Assembly: GCA_028554795.2 (NCBI GenBank)
Contig: CM068826.1
Span: forward strand, 102,426,346 to 102,490,345
Source of the DNA: Sinohyriopsis cumingii
Taxonomy: Eukaryota > Mollusca > Bivalvia > Unionida > Unionidae
Direction of reading: 5' to 3'
DNA length: 64,000 bases
The position numbers and the translations under genes are program-made. A model generated the notes under the pieces. It had not been told where the DNA came from, ran no database searches, and saw only the letters and a program-made list of their open reading frames with translations. Every line of letters starts with the position of its first letter. Position 1 is the stretch's first letter. Positions 1 to 7,028 of this stretch are shown here, one piece after another.

Positions 1-337
1 CCATGCTGCTGCTGACCAGTTTGTTATTCAAGTACAAGTCCACTTCACTGAACAAGGAATGCACGAAATTATTGACGGGAGCTACTGCATCATCATCTTC
101 TAGGCTAGCGTTGGGTGGTTCAATCACTTTCAATTTTAAGTATAGGTAACTGCTATTCAGATCGATGTAATCTTCGGGCTGTCCTTTGATTTCAAACTCG
201 ATGGGAGCGGAATCGGTCAATGAGGAGACCGGGTAAAATTCCACCCACTGGGATTCTTGCATGGTCATCATGGTGGGGGGCATGGCAAACATATCCAGTT
301 CCGTCTTGGAACAAGCACAAGACTCTCGGTGCATCAT
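1..337 (-). CDS. Major capsid protein (double jelly-roll type), N-terminal 112 residues, cut by window edge
   Basis: The reading frame opens at ATG 335-337 (a second ATG follows at once) and is still open at base 1. The visible part shows the usual start of Polinton major capsid proteins. First comes a segment with WVEFYPVSSLTDSAPIEF. Then DYIDLNSSYLYLKLKV, the first strands of the first jelly roll, and then NNFVHSLFSEVDLYLN with the following LVSSS. In this family the full protein is several hundred residues and builds the icosahedral shell. The gene starts 14 nt after the stop of the pVI-like gene and has no TATA box of its own, so it is probably expressed from an upstream promoter of the capsid block. 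Confidence 0.85.
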   Translation of the reverse strand, partial: MMHRESCACSKTELDMFAMPPTMMTMQESQWVEFYPVSSLTDSAPIEFEIKGQPEDYIDLNSSYLYLKLKVIEPPNASLEDDDAVAPVNNFVHSLFSEVDLYLNNKLVSSSM

Positions 338-351
338 TTTTTTGTTCTTCC

Positions 352-768
352 TCAATAATCGAAAACGTCTAAGTCTCGAACGGTTCTTCTTTTCTTGGCC
401 TTTCTAACTTGAAGTCTGGTGAAAGGGTGTTTTCTGCGTCGTCTCTTTCTGCCTTGTCCTTGCTGAATGCCTGATTCGGTAGCGTGCAGGGCATTTATAG
501 GTGTGTCTCGTCGGCCTAAAATGTCTTTACCCGTTTGCAGCAAGACATTTTTGCCTGCCCTCATGAAGGCTTCTTTAGGGTTTTGTTTGTCGATGATGAC
601 ATTTTGGAGAAATTCTTTGCCTTGCGTCAGTGCCGCATCTTTCAAGGCGTGCAATCCGCGTGTCACCATCGGTTTCAACACAGGGGCCACCGAACGAAAG
701 GCCGATTTTAACATATCTCCTAAACCGTGTCCTCGCTGTCGTGCAACCCCTTGGTACACTGGATACAT
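352..768 (-). CDS. Small cationic capsid-associated protein (pVI/pX-like)
   Basis: This 138-residue protein begins MYPVYQGVARQRGHGLGDML, an opening shared by a conserved Polinton/adintovirus protein. Residues about 15-60 can form an amphipathic helix. The C-terminal third is strongly basic, with GRKRRRRKH near residues 105-113 and a second KAKKRR cluster, then an acidic end DLDVFDY. In adenoviruses, proteins of this sort line the capsid interior and help membrane escape or DNA packing. The equivalence here is inferred from size, charge and position between the two capsid genes. ATG 766-768 lies 3 nt beyond the TAA of the minor capsid gene, and the stop lies 14 nt before the major capsid ATG. 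Confidence 0.7.
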   Translation of the reverse strand: MYPVYQGVARQRGHGLGDMLKSAFRSVAPVLKPMVTRGLHALKDAALTQGKEFLQNVIIDKQNPKEAFMRAGKNVLLQTGKDILGRRDTPINALHATESGIQQGQGRKRRRRKHPFTRLQVRKAKKRRTVRDLDVFDY

Positions 769-771
769 GAC

Positions 772-1689
772 TTACGAATCGTGAGAAAGCCGTTTTCGAA
801 AATGGAGTTTCACCGTGACTTTTCCTTTGGTGAATGGAATATTTTGTCCCAGATCTCCTTTTATAGCAATGTTGACCGTGTCCAAATACGACTTGCTGAC
901 GGGCAAATAATGAGGATGTACAAATTCCCGGTGGACGTGATAGGTGTTTCCACCTTCCTGGTCACTGGTTGTGGTACTATCCACTTTGAAAGGAATGACA
1001 CGCAGTAACGGTACGGAGGTGTGTCCCACCACGTTGTACTCCACCACATCGGAGTACACAAACATCAAATTCAGTCCTTGGTTCAGTTCTACCGGTTTTC
1101 CAAAAGCTCTGTAAAAATCCATATTATTGTTGATCTTGGGGCTCCAATTGTTTCCGACCATTGTTGGATGTCCACCCAAAATTTCAAACAAACTACCATT
1201 GAACCTGAAGGACAACAGTTGAGTATCCTGAAATTTCATCAGTAAGCGACGAGCCACTTTATGGTACTCCAGGGTGACACTTTTTTTGACTCTGTTCAGG
1301 GCTTTGCCAAAGGCGAACTCGAACCTGTCCGCAATAGTGTCCACCAAATGTTGGCCACTAAAATAAAACCCTGCCGGAATTTTGAAGGTGTAGATTTTGA
1401 AGGCTGGATTGCTGGCTGGTTTTGTGTCCCCTGAAAACTCGATGTCAGTCATGGCTTCTTGTAATTGTTGGTTCAGGATTTCGACCTCAAAAGTGTTTTG
1501 CTTTTCAGTGATGTTTTTGATTTGTGTAGGGTAAATCATTTCTACTAAAGCCACTTCCCAATGAGCTTCGTGATCTAAGGGGATGGCTTGGGGTAATTTG
1601 GCCGTGTAACAGCACAACGTGTTGTGGGGAAACACCTCCATGGAACTGTCACTGGGCAAGGTTAAGTAAAATTCGTTTTGGTGACTCAT
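772..1689 (-). CDS. Minor capsid (penton-like single jelly-roll) protein
   Basis: The 305-residue protein starts MSHQNEFYLTLPSDSSMEVF. It continues with a WEVALVEMIYP segment, the characteristic N-terminal pattern of the Polinton minor capsid/penton family: a 'FYLTLPSNSS' opening, then a strand at 'W.VgL.Ei.YP'. Its length matches the family. It would form the pentameric vertices. The ATG at 1687-1689 overlaps the stop of the upstream membrane-protein gene as ATGA. The TAA at 772-774 sits 3 nt from the next ATG. No TATA box is seen in the expected interval upstream, so translation from a shared transcript is likely. The family assignment is firm; the vertex role is known from the family. Confidence 0.85.
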   Translation of the reverse strand: MSHQNEFYLTLPSDSSMEVFPHNTLCCYTAKLPQAIPLDHEAHWEVALVEMIYPTQIKNITEKQNTFEVEILNQQLQEAMTDIEFSGDTKPASNPAFKIYTFKIPAGFYFSGQHLVDTIADRFEFAFGKALNRVKKSVTLEYHKVARRLLMKFQDTQLLSFRFNGSLFEILGGHPTMVGNNWSPKINNNMDFYRAFGKPVELNQGLNLMFVYSDVVEYNVVGHTSVPLLRVIPFKVDSTTTSDQEGGNTYHVHREFVHPHYLPVSKSYLDTVNIAIKGDLGQNIPFTKGKVTVKLHFRKRLSHDS

Positions 1690-2093
1690 AATTCCAGAGT
1701 TCTGTGGCTCTCCGAGGGGTTAGTGGACGTCAGAGGCGTGTCTCCGCCCAAAATGGGGTTCTGATTGTGGTTGGAGTGGTGACTGGCACTGGCACTGGAC
1801 ACAACGTTCCCGTTCGAGGAGAATTTCAGGGAGGGATTGGGAAGCAGGTAACCGATGCAACTGCTCAATAAAATGGTCCACAATTGTTTGTCTCCTTGTT
1901 GCAAACTCAAATTGGCGATGGCTGCCCCGATGACACAATACACCACGAAGATTTGGCAGAAAAAGACGATTTGCGTTTTAGGCACACGTTCTCCACACCA
2001 CACCCACAAGGGTTGTTTTTGTAAATCTTGCACAGAAGAACTAGGGGAAGAAGGAGTGGTCGACGTAGCTGCGTCTGATGTGTGAAAGGGCAT
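1686..2093 (-). CDS. Conserved Polinton membrane protein of unknown function
   Basis: The product has 135 residues counting from ATG 2091-2093; a longer frame would need a GTG. A Ser/Thr-rich N-terminus is followed by VPKTQIVFFCQIFVVYCVIG, one transmembrane segment. A second hydrophobic stretch follows, ending in LSSCIGYLLPNP. The C-terminal quarter is polar, rich in Ser, His and Asn. This two-segment arrangement and the 'GYLLPNPSL' ending recur beside the minor capsid gene in Polintons, but no function is established to my knowledge. An internal membrane or membrane-fusion role in the virion is only a guess. The stop overlaps the next ATG by four bases (ATGA). A degraded relative is present at about 24.98-25.13 kb. 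Confidence 0.75.
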   Translation of the reverse strand: MPFHTSDAATSTTPSSPSSSVQDLQKQPLWVWCGERVPKTQIVFFCQIFVVYCVIGAAIANLSLQQGDKQLWTILLSSCIGYLLPNPSLKFSSNGNVVSSASASHHSNHNQNPILGGDTPLTSTNPSESHRTLEL

Positions 2094-2098
2094 GATGG

Positions 2099-3211
2099 TC
2101 ACTTCTTCTTTTTATAGTCGATGACTTGCGAAGCGTCGATCCAAGAATCGAAACTGGGTGGATATCCTTTCCAACGTACTTTGACTTCTTTGACACGTCG
2201 TTTGCCCACTTTACGGGTTCTGCGTTCGAGAATGCTTTCGATGTCGTACACGTCGTCTTCTTTTTTGGTCACACGTTGTAACTCGGGCAAATAAAACGTT
2301 CCTTTGAGTACTTCTCCGTTCATGTCTTCCAATTTATAGACGGCAGGATGACGGCCATGCACTCGTCCAGTGACGCGAAACAATTCGGTCGTCCAGTTAG
2401 GTAAGTAACCTTTGTCGAAAGTGCGTTTGGTTTTGCCAATGCGCACCCAATCTCCTACGGTCAACTCTCCACTTTTCTTGGGGACAGCCCTCGTCGGGGA
2501 CGTACCGAACAGACGCTCAAACACCAGCACTTCGTTGTCGGGAGTCACGTCTTGCGGGGCACGTCCGATGCTTCGATGGTAAGATTGGTTGTACGCTTGC
2601 ACCAGGTGCGGTAAGATGTCGATGTACTTCAGAGTGTGGTGATGCGTAAAATATTTCCACATGCGTTCTTTCAAAGTGCGTTGAAAACGTTCCACGATGC
2701 TGGCTTTGGTTTCGGGATTCTCGGTGGTAAAAAAATGAATGTCACGTTTCTTTAATTCTTTTTGGAAAGCTTGGTTCAGAAATTCGGTGCCTTTGTCCGT
2801 TTGCCATCGAAGAGGGCGACGACCGCTTTGTTTCAACACCCTTTGCAGGGCTCGCACTAACTCGCTGCTCGATTTGGAAGTCAAGGGCACGACCCAGGCA
2901 AATTTGGAAAAGACGTCGATGACACAAAACAAATATTTGTAACCACGATTGTAGCTGGCCAAATGAGAGACATCGGCTAAATCGGCTTGCCATTGATGAT
3001 CGATGCCTTCCACTCGGGTGCGACTTCTGGCAAACTTGCGTCGAATGGGTTTGTGTAAAGTGTAGGTAGCTTGTTCTTGTAACCATCGTTGCACTTGAGG
3101 TAAACGGAGACTTTTCAGTCGCGTTTTGGCAGCACGATACAATTTTTGAACTCCTGCGTAACCTGCAGGATGCGAGGGATCGTAGTAAATGCTGGCTAAG
3201 ACTTTTTCCAT
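2099..3211 (-). CDS. Retroviral-type (DDE) integrase with C-terminal chromodomain
   Basis: The 370-residue protein contains the rve integrase core. The catalytic triad reads D77 (WQADLADV), D139 (WQTDKGTEF) and E174 (KASIVERF), with exactly 35 residues after D139 to the glutamate spacing, i.e. DD(35)E. Residues about 317-366 form a chromodomain (DVYDIESILERR, then VRWKGYPPSFDSWIDASQV), which in such integrases directs insertion towards particular chromatin marks. It cuts and joins the element ends to host DNA in the nucleus. ATG 3209-3211 follows the proline-rich gene by 12 nt. No frameshift or missing catalytic residue is seen, so it could be active. A decayed relative lies at about 25.16-26.0 kb. 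Confidence 0.95.
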   Translation of the reverse strand: MEKVLASIYYDPSHPAGYAGVQKLYRAAKTRLKSLRLPQVQRWLQEQATYTLHKPIRRKFARSRTRVEGIDHQWQADLADVSHLASYNRGYKYLFCVIDVFSKFAWVVPLTSKSSSELVRALQRVLKQSGRRPLRWQTDKGTEFLNQAFQKELKKRDIHFFTTENPETKASIVERFQRTLKERMWKYFTHHHTLKYIDILPHLVQAYNQSYHRSIGRAPQDVTPDNEVLVFERLFGTSPTRAVPKKSGELTVGDWVRIGKTKRTFDKGYLPNWTTELFRVTGRVHGRHPAVYKLEDMNGEVLKGTFYLPELQRVTKKEDDVYDIESILERRTRKVGKRRVKEVKVRWKGYPPSFDSWIDASQVIDYKKKK

Positions 3212-3223
3212 TTTGTTAGTGTG

Positions 3224-3937
3224 TTAATAAGTCACCCACTCTTCGGTGATGCTACTTTGGGTGGGTCGAAAGGGTGGTTTGGAAACGGATTTACGTGTCC
3301 GATGGGCTACGGGAGTAGAAGTCGAAGGTAGTGGTGGTGGTGGTGGAGGTGGCAATGGAATGGCTTTGGTTTTCTTTTCTTTTTTCGCTTCTGGTTTCCC
3401 TTCTTTCTTTTTCACTTCTGTCGAAGGAGGCGTGGACATCATCTTTTTAACCCAAGCTTTCATTTCTTCTCGTTGGGGTGTGGGGGACGGGGTCAACAAG
3501 GATGCTGCAATCTTACTTGAAATGGGAGCTGCTGACGGTGTTTGAAACACTTCGCGTATCTCTTCTTCCTCAGGTCTTTGTGGGGTAGCATCTCTGGTGA
3601 CCCTTGGGGATGGTAGTGGTGGTGGTGGTGGTGGTAATGATGATGATGGTGCTGGACTTTTCATCAAGGTCTTAAAATCTTTTAGAGTGGGTAAAGCTGT
3701 TTCGTCTAAAGCTTTCTGGTGAAAGAGTTGCAGTCTTTGCAAGAGTTGACCGTACTTTTGCGATTTTTCTGTTTCGGACAAATCTTGGCGATCCATCAAG
3801 GATTGCAATTCGTGTTGTAACTGGGACATCTCGCTCAAATTGGGATTGGGAGGTAAATGCGGGGTGCGTTGTTCTTGCCAACGATGGTATTCCATCCATC
3901 GTTTGTAAGGCACTAAAGCTAGTTTTCGTCCTTCCAT
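3224..3937 (-). CDS. Proline-rich, charged protein of unknown function
   Basis: The 237-residue protein opens MEGRKLALVPYKRWMEYHRW. A Leu/Gln-rich helical segment follows at residues about 35-85 (likely coiled coil), where SQKYGQLLQRLQLF resembles a short motif seen in uncharacterised Polinton proteins from this position. The rest is disordered: two polyproline tracts (near residues 103-109 and 197-205) and a Lys/Glu-rich linker between them. No enzyme domain is visible. It may be a scaffold, tether or nucleic-acid-associated factor, but this is a guess. A TATA-like box on the minus strand at 3984-3991 lies 46 nt upstream of ATG 3935-3937, so this gene could head the long capsid/integrase block. 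Confidence 0.65.
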   Translation of the reverse strand: MEGRKLALVPYKRWMEYHRWQEQRTPHLPPNPNLSEMSQLQHELQSLMDRQDLSETEKSQKYGQLLQRLQLFHQKALDETALPTLKDFKTLMKSPAPSSSLPPPPPPLPSPRVTRDATPQRPEEEEIREVFQTPSAAPISSKIAASLLTPSPTPQREEMKAWVKKMMSTPPSTEVKKKEGKPEAKKEKKTKAIPLPPPPPPPLPSTSTPVAHRTRKSVSKPPFRPTQSSITEEWVTY

Positions 3938-3983
3938 GGGGTTGTCAGGGGTGAATTCTGAGATCTTGGGACTTCCGAAGGCC

Positions 3984-3991
3984 TTTTTATC
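3984..3991 (-). promoter_or_regulatory. TATA-like box (GATAAAAA) before the proline-rich gene
   Basis: Read on the minus strand the site is GATAAAAA followed by GGC. It overlaps the stop region of the preceding basic-protein gene and lies 46 nt before ATG 3937. The spacing matches the other TATA-ATG pairs of the element. The first base departs from consensus, so confidence is moderate. Confidence 0.45.
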
Positions 3992-4373
3992 TTGCTCCCA
4001 CCAGTCCTCCCAACATGGTTCCCAAGACTCCTTTCAGTATTTGGCCTAACAAGAGAGGTAAAATGCCTCCACGTTGGACCAACATCTTCTTTTTCTGACG
4101 AATGGGAATTTTCTTTTGAACCATTTTCCGAAGAACGTGACGATGTTTGCCTAAGCATTGTTTCTGGTGTTTGGACAAAGGGATCGTACCTTTCAAAACG
4201 TTCAAACAACATTCGCACACGGTATCGATGACCTCTTTGGAGGCCGTTTGAATGAGTTTTTTTCGTAGGGGTGGAGAAGCTTTGGACAGGACAGATAACA
4301 GGTCCCCATGTTTGGCTAAACGTGGTGGTAGTCCTTTCCTTTTCTTTCCTTGGGGTTTTCTGGAGGGTGACAT
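3987..4373 (-). CDS. Small basic virion core-type protein (pX-like), conserved in Polintons
   Basis: From ATG 4371-4373 the product has 128 residues; an upstream extension would require a GTG. It starts with a basic tail (KPQGKKRKGLPPR). A helical domain follows with the pattern LLSVLSKASPPLRKKLIQTA, then VCECCLNVLKGTIPLS, a basic helix, and KKKMLVQRGG leading into a hydrophobic C-terminus (ILPLLLGQILKGVLG). The last two blocks are hallmarks of a widespread small Polinton/adintovirus protein compared by others with adenovirus core or pX proteins. DNA packing or membrane contact in the particle is likely but inferred. The adjacent upstream gene appears to be a paralogue (see findings). A TATA box at 4428-4436 serves this gene. 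Confidence 0.75.
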   Translation of the reverse strand: MSPSRKPQGKKRKGLPPRLAKHGDLLSVLSKASPPLRKKLIQTASKEVIDTVCECCLNVLKGTIPLSKHQKQCLGKHRHVLRKMVQKKIPIRQKKKMLVQRGGILPLLLGQILKGVLGTMLGGLVGAR

Positions 4374-4427
4374 CTTTGAGTCTTCAGGAGCACCTAAAAA
4401 CACTGATACCCTACTCGGTCACAGGCC

Positions 4428-4436
4428 TTTTTTATA
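4428..4436 (-). promoter_or_regulatory. TATA box (TATAAAAAA) for the pX-like gene
   Basis: The minus-strand TATAAAAAAGG is 54 nt upstream of ATG 4373. It overlaps the TAA stop codon (4432-4434) of the upstream basic-protein gene, so the promoter and the neighbour's stop codon share bases. Confidence 0.7.
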
Positions 4437-5388
4437 CTGGAACGCGTCGCGACTGATTGTCTTTACGTTTTATCAGTTTGAGGACAGGCATGACACGTCG
4501 TGCAGGGGTACGTAACGGACTAAATCGAGCCAGTTCTTGCTTGGACAAATCCAGTAAACTTTGTAACATGCCCGATCTTTCATGGACTTTGATTTTGGGA
4601 GAAGGTACTTTGTGAGCAGCAGCCACTGCCGCTAAATTGGAAGGTCCTGCCACTGGGGAAGTTCTTTTGGGGGTCATCAACGGAGAAGTTCTTGGTGTGA
4701 TCAACGTCTCCAAGTACTCTTCAGTTCCTGGTGACATCAACGGAGAAGTGGACAAACGTGAGGCTGCCGGAGACGCTGTGGCAGGTCGTGGCTTGCGAGT
4801 GTAAGGTTGCGTCCTGGCCGAAGTGCCTCTCTTGCGACTAGTTTTCTTCTTCTGTGGACTTTTCTTTTTCTGAGGACTTTTTCTCTGTTTCTTTTTCTGG
4901 GGGCTTCTTTTCTTTTTCCGGGGTGATGGTGGTGGTGTCTGGTAAGAGGAGGGTCCCGCCACTGGAGAAGTTATTCTTCTTGGGGACCTGGTCTTTTTCT
5001 TTTTCTTCTTGGGGCTTCGTTGGACTTTTGTCTTGGGGATAACTTTGGGGGCATTAGGATCCCATCTTAAGAGTGAGCGAATGATGACCCCTCCTAGAGT
5101 ACCGCTCCCTCCAGGTTTCAAAATGATTTGTTTTTTGGTTTGAGTGTCGATGTGGGGATCGGCCAGTTGGACCAAAGCGACTTTGTTTCGATCGAAAAAG
5201 CGTTGGGTTTGATGAGGAATCTGAATGATTCCTTGGAGTAATTGACGTGCCGTCACCGTGAACCATCGTAAGACTTCTTTGAGACTAGCTTCTAAGACAC
5301 GGGCTCGTGTTTGTGGATCTTTTTCTCGACTGATGCCATACAAGGCACGAATCAATTTGACGGGAAGATGCGACTGAAGGGACGTCAT
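4432..5388 (-). CDS. Basic core-like protein with helical N-domain and long Lys/Arg/Ser/Pro tail
   Basis: From ATG 5386-5388 the product has 318 residues (a GTG two codons earlier is ignored). Residues about 1-110 are helical, and their motif order follows the neighbouring pX-like protein: an ALYG.S segment, EASLKEVLRW, LLQGIIQIP, and KKQIILKPGGSGTLGG. The remainder is disordered and very basic, with repeated SPKKK, SPQKKK and SPRKKK modules and repeated TSPLMTP/TSPVAGPS phrases. This looks like adenovirus core proteins or histone H1-like tails and suggests DNA condensation in the particle. Many S/T-P sites would allow phosphorylation. The TATA box at 5427-5434 precedes it. The function is inferred from composition. 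Confidence 0.65.
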   Translation of the reverse strand: MTSLQSHLPVKLIRALYGISREKDPQTRARVLEASLKEVLRWFTVTARQLLQGIIQIPHQTQRFFDRNKVALVQLADPHIDTQTKKQIILKPGGSGTLGGVIIRSLLRWDPNAPKVIPKTKVQRSPKKKKKKTRSPRRITSPVAGPSSYQTPPPSPRKKKRSPQKKKQRKSPQKKKSPQKKKTSRKRGTSARTQPYTRKPRPATASPAASRLSTSPLMSPGTEEYLETLITPRTSPLMTPKRTSPVAGPSNLAAVAAAHKVPSPKIKVHERSGMLQSLLDLSKQELARFSPLRTPARRVMPVLKLIKRKDNQSRRVPV

Positions 5389-5426
5389 GTTCACACTGTG
5401 TGAGACAGACGAAAAAGGGTCTGAGG

Positions 5427-5434
5427 TTTTTATA
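5427..5434 (-). promoter_or_regulatory. TATA box (TATAAAAA) for the basic core-like gene
   Basis: The minus-strand TATAAAAACC lies 38 nt upstream of ATG 5388, in the 54-bp gap after the ATPase stop codon at 5443. Confidence 0.65.
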
Positions 5435-5442
5435 GATTTTTT

Positions 5443-6180
5443 TCATGGGGAGTGAAATGAAGTCGAGGACGGAGACGTGTACAGAACAGGCCCTCCGTCT
5501 TGGCACCAGTGGTGAAACAAGTGGGTACGAAATCGCAAATCCTCGGGGGTCGTAGGTTTCAAATCGACGAGTAAATAGGCGTGTGGCGTTTGAGTGGCAT
5601 CGTCGTACGCCTGAGTCAGCCAAGGCGTTCCTAACTGTTTGGCTAAGACTTGCACTTGCGATTTATCTCGAGGGCTTTTAAACAAGACCACGTAATGCGC
5701 ATTGAGACTGATGGTGCGATGGGCTTTACTTTGTTGAAACAAATTTTGGGTGATGTAAACGACACTGGCATTACGGTGATGCCCTTTGCGCGTAAACCAC
5801 AATTTAATTTCTTCTTCGTCTTCTCCTAACATGTCGTCGAAAATGACCAAATGGGTTAGACGGGAGTCAGAGACGATGCCATCGTCTTCTTTAGGAATGC
5901 CTTCCACAAACACGATGGAATCGCCTTGACTTTCTCGCAAGAGGCTGTACGCCGATTGCCACTCTTTGTAACACCACACGATCCGTTGAGGGGGCCGATC
6001 GATCAAATGATGTTTATGTTCGATCAAACGTTTGACGAATTCGGTTTTGCCTGAACCGCTAGGTCCAGCAATGAGCATGTTAAAGGGATGGCGAAGATAC
6101 AAAGCCTCCCAACTGGCACGATCTAAGTGTTCGTCGATGACTTTGACAGTAGAGGGAGCAGAGACAGCAGAGGTAGCCAT
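5443..6180 (-). CDS. Genome-packaging ATPase (FtsK/HerA, A32-like)
   Basis: From ATG 6178-6180 the product has 245 residues; longer versions need a TTG. Walker A is GPSGSGKT at residues 39-46, Walker B LVIFDD at 111-116, and a sensor-type strand VVYITQNLF at 140-148. These define the packaging ATPase family shared by Polintons, virophages and large DNA viruses, which pumps DNA into preformed capsids. All motifs are intact and the length is typical. A TATA box lies at 6228-6235, 47 nt before the ATG. The stop is 54 bp from the next gene. The Pro/Ser-rich last 20 residues are outside the core fold. Confidence 0.93.
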   Translation of the reverse strand: MATSAVSAPSTVKVIDEHLDRASWEALYLRHPFNMLIAGPSGSGKTEFVKRLIEHKHHLIDRPPQRIVWCYKEWQSAYSLLRESQGDSIVFVEGIPKEDDGIVSDSRLTHLVIFDDMLGEDEEEIKLWFTRKGHHRNASVVYITQNLFQQSKAHRTISLNAHYVVLFKSPRDKSQVQVLAKQLGTPWLTQAYDDATQTPHAYLLVDLKPTTPEDLRFRTHLFHHWCQDGGPVLYTSPSSTSFHSP

Positions 6181-6227
6181 GGTATGAGAAATGTCACTTG
6201 TGACACGAAAAACAAACAAGACAAGAG

Positions 6228-6235
6228 TTTATATA
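6228..6235 (-). promoter_or_regulatory. TATA box (TATATAAA) for the packaging ATPase gene
   Basis: The minus-strand TATATAAAC is 47 nt upstream of ATG 6180, in the gap before the accessory cluster, and only about 16 nt from the cluster's AATAAA at 6251-6256. The end of one transcription unit and the start of the next are thus packed into roughly 80 bp. Confidence 0.75.
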
Positions 6236-6250
6236 CTTTTTCAGAACACG

Positions 6251-6256
6251 TTTATT
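6251..6256 (-). terminator. Polyadenylation signal AATAAA for the accessory-gene cluster
   Basis: On the minus strand AATAAA begins 8 nt after the stop codon of the membrane-anchored ORF (6264-6266). It is the first canonical signal after the 6.26-8.97 kb accessory genes and could serve as their common 3' end. Confidence 0.55.
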
Positions 6257-6263
6257 GAATGTT

Positions 6264-6650
6264 TCAAATATGAACACGAAAGACAAAAATACATACAACC
6301 CAAATAGTGATGTACAGGAATATAAAACACAGCAAAGCGATCAAAGTGGAATATAAACAAGTGTCTGTACAACATGTTTTGGGTAACCAAGATGTCCTAG
6401 GGACAGTGTGTAATGTTCTTACAGTCTCTACATGAGGTATTGTCACACAAGTGTCCTCACGGAATGACCTTTCAGGAATGTCCATGACAGTCCTGTCCTG
6501 AAGCGAGTGGTTGTTCTCGGTGACGGGTTCTTCTGGCACCGTCACTAACACGGGATGAAAAGTAACTTTTTTCCTTGAACAACTCTTGTGCATACTGGGC
6601 CACTTCTTGGGTCCAAGCCTCAAAACCCCCCTTTTTCCAGTCACGAACAT
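6264..6650 (-). CDS. Putative C-terminally membrane-anchored protein with a PP1-docking-like KVTF motif
   Basis: From ATG 6648-6650 the product is 128 residues; a later ATG at 6593 would give 109. It has a basic N-terminus, then RKKVTFHP at residues 26-33, matching the RVxF docking consensus for protein phosphatase 1. A polar, Thr/Pro/Glu-rich middle leads to one long hydrophobic segment (about residues 99-124) close to the C-terminus, i.e. a tail-anchored layout. Some viral and cellular proteins with RVxF motifs recruit PP1 to dephosphorylate eIF2-alpha; whether this one does is speculation from a short motif. The frame overlaps the next upstream ORF by 179 bp in another frame. Not recognised as a known family. 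Confidence 0.45.
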   Translation of the reverse strand: MFVTGKRGVLRLGPKKWPSMHKSCSRKKVTFHPVLVTVPEEPVTENNHSLQDRTVMDIPERSFREDTCVTIPHVETVRTLHTVPRTSWLPKTCCTDTCLYSTLIALLCFIFLYITIWVVCIFVFRVHI

Positions 6651-6813
6651 CTGTCCAATGAGGGTGTAAGTCACAAGCTACACACACATCGTCATACACG
6701 TCTTGGGTAGCTAAAAGTTGACGAATCTTTTTTTCCTGTTGAGGTCGAGAAGTATCCAGATGAAACCGCAAGGCTTTGAGCAAAAGGAGTTTTTCGTGAC
6801 CATTTAAGGCCAT
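6472..6813 (-). CDS. Small helical ORF of unknown function (113 aa)
   Basis: The ATG at 6811-6813 opens a 113-residue frame that overlaps the preceding ORF's stop by 10 nt and the following ORF by up to 179 nt, in different frames. The start, ALNGHEKLLLLKALRFHL, is helical. A later Trp-rich stretch (HWTDVRDWKKGGFEAW) is followed by a helix. The final 30 residues are polar, basic and lie in the overlap. No family is recognised. Because it continues a helical pattern begun in the upstream 74-residue ORF, the two could once have been a single protein now split by a frameshift, or the two parts of a spliced product. Neither can be decided here. Confidence 0.4.
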   Translation of the reverse strand: MALNGHEKLLLLKALRFHLDTSRPQQEKKIRQLLATQDVYDDVCVACDLHPHWTDVRDWKKGGFEAWTQEVAQYAQELFKEKSYFSSRVSDGARRTRHREQPLASGQDCHGHS

Positions 6814-7028
6814 GGAGGTGGTAAGTACTGATCGTAAAGAGTCCACAAAGAATCGGCTGGTAAACGAAATCCCAGAAAACAAGTCACTAAGACACACACC
6901 ACTTGTCGTCCCAAATTGAATGGATAAAGTTCTTGTAATAATCGATGGTAATGATCCACGGTTTGAATATGGTCATTGAGTTCCTTCCACGGAATCTGTT
7001 GAATGATATGTGACACAATCCGTGGCAT
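6804..7028 (-). CDS. Small helical ORF of unknown function (74 aa)
   Basis: The ATG at 7026-7028 opens a 74-residue frame rich in hydrophobic and aromatic residues (MPRIVSHIIQQIPWKELNDH, then a VVCVLVTCFLGF stretch). It overlaps the 3' end of the first F-box-like gene by 56 nt and the next ORF by 10 nt. A minus-strand TATAAAAT at 7038-7045 is only about 10 nt from the ATG. That is too close for a normal leader, so the box may serve the 6813 ORF instead. The hydrophobic segment faintly recalls a BH1-type helix but the spacing to a BH2-like segment is wrong. Function unknown. Confidence 0.35.
   Translation of the reverse strand: MPRIVSHIIQQIPWKELNDHIQTVDHYHRLLQELYPFNLGRQVVCVLVTCFLGFRLPADSLWTLYDQYLPPPWP

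Noticed and set aside
2108-2116. TATAAAAAG on the minus strand just before the membrane-protein gene
   Set aside because: It encodes the integrase's C-terminal DYKKK and lies only about 15 nt from ATG 2093, too close to act like the other TATA boxes; probably coincidental.
467-3545. Plus-strand open frames antisense to the capsid, integrase and proline-rich genes
   Set aside because: They are shadows of the minus-strand genes, with no family motifs or promoters of their own.
6472-7028. Possible Bcl-2-like protein (FNLGRQVV as BH1, WKKGGFEAW as BH2)
   Set aside because: The two segments are in different frames and about 100 residues apart, roughly twice the BH1-BH2 distance, and no BH3 is visible.
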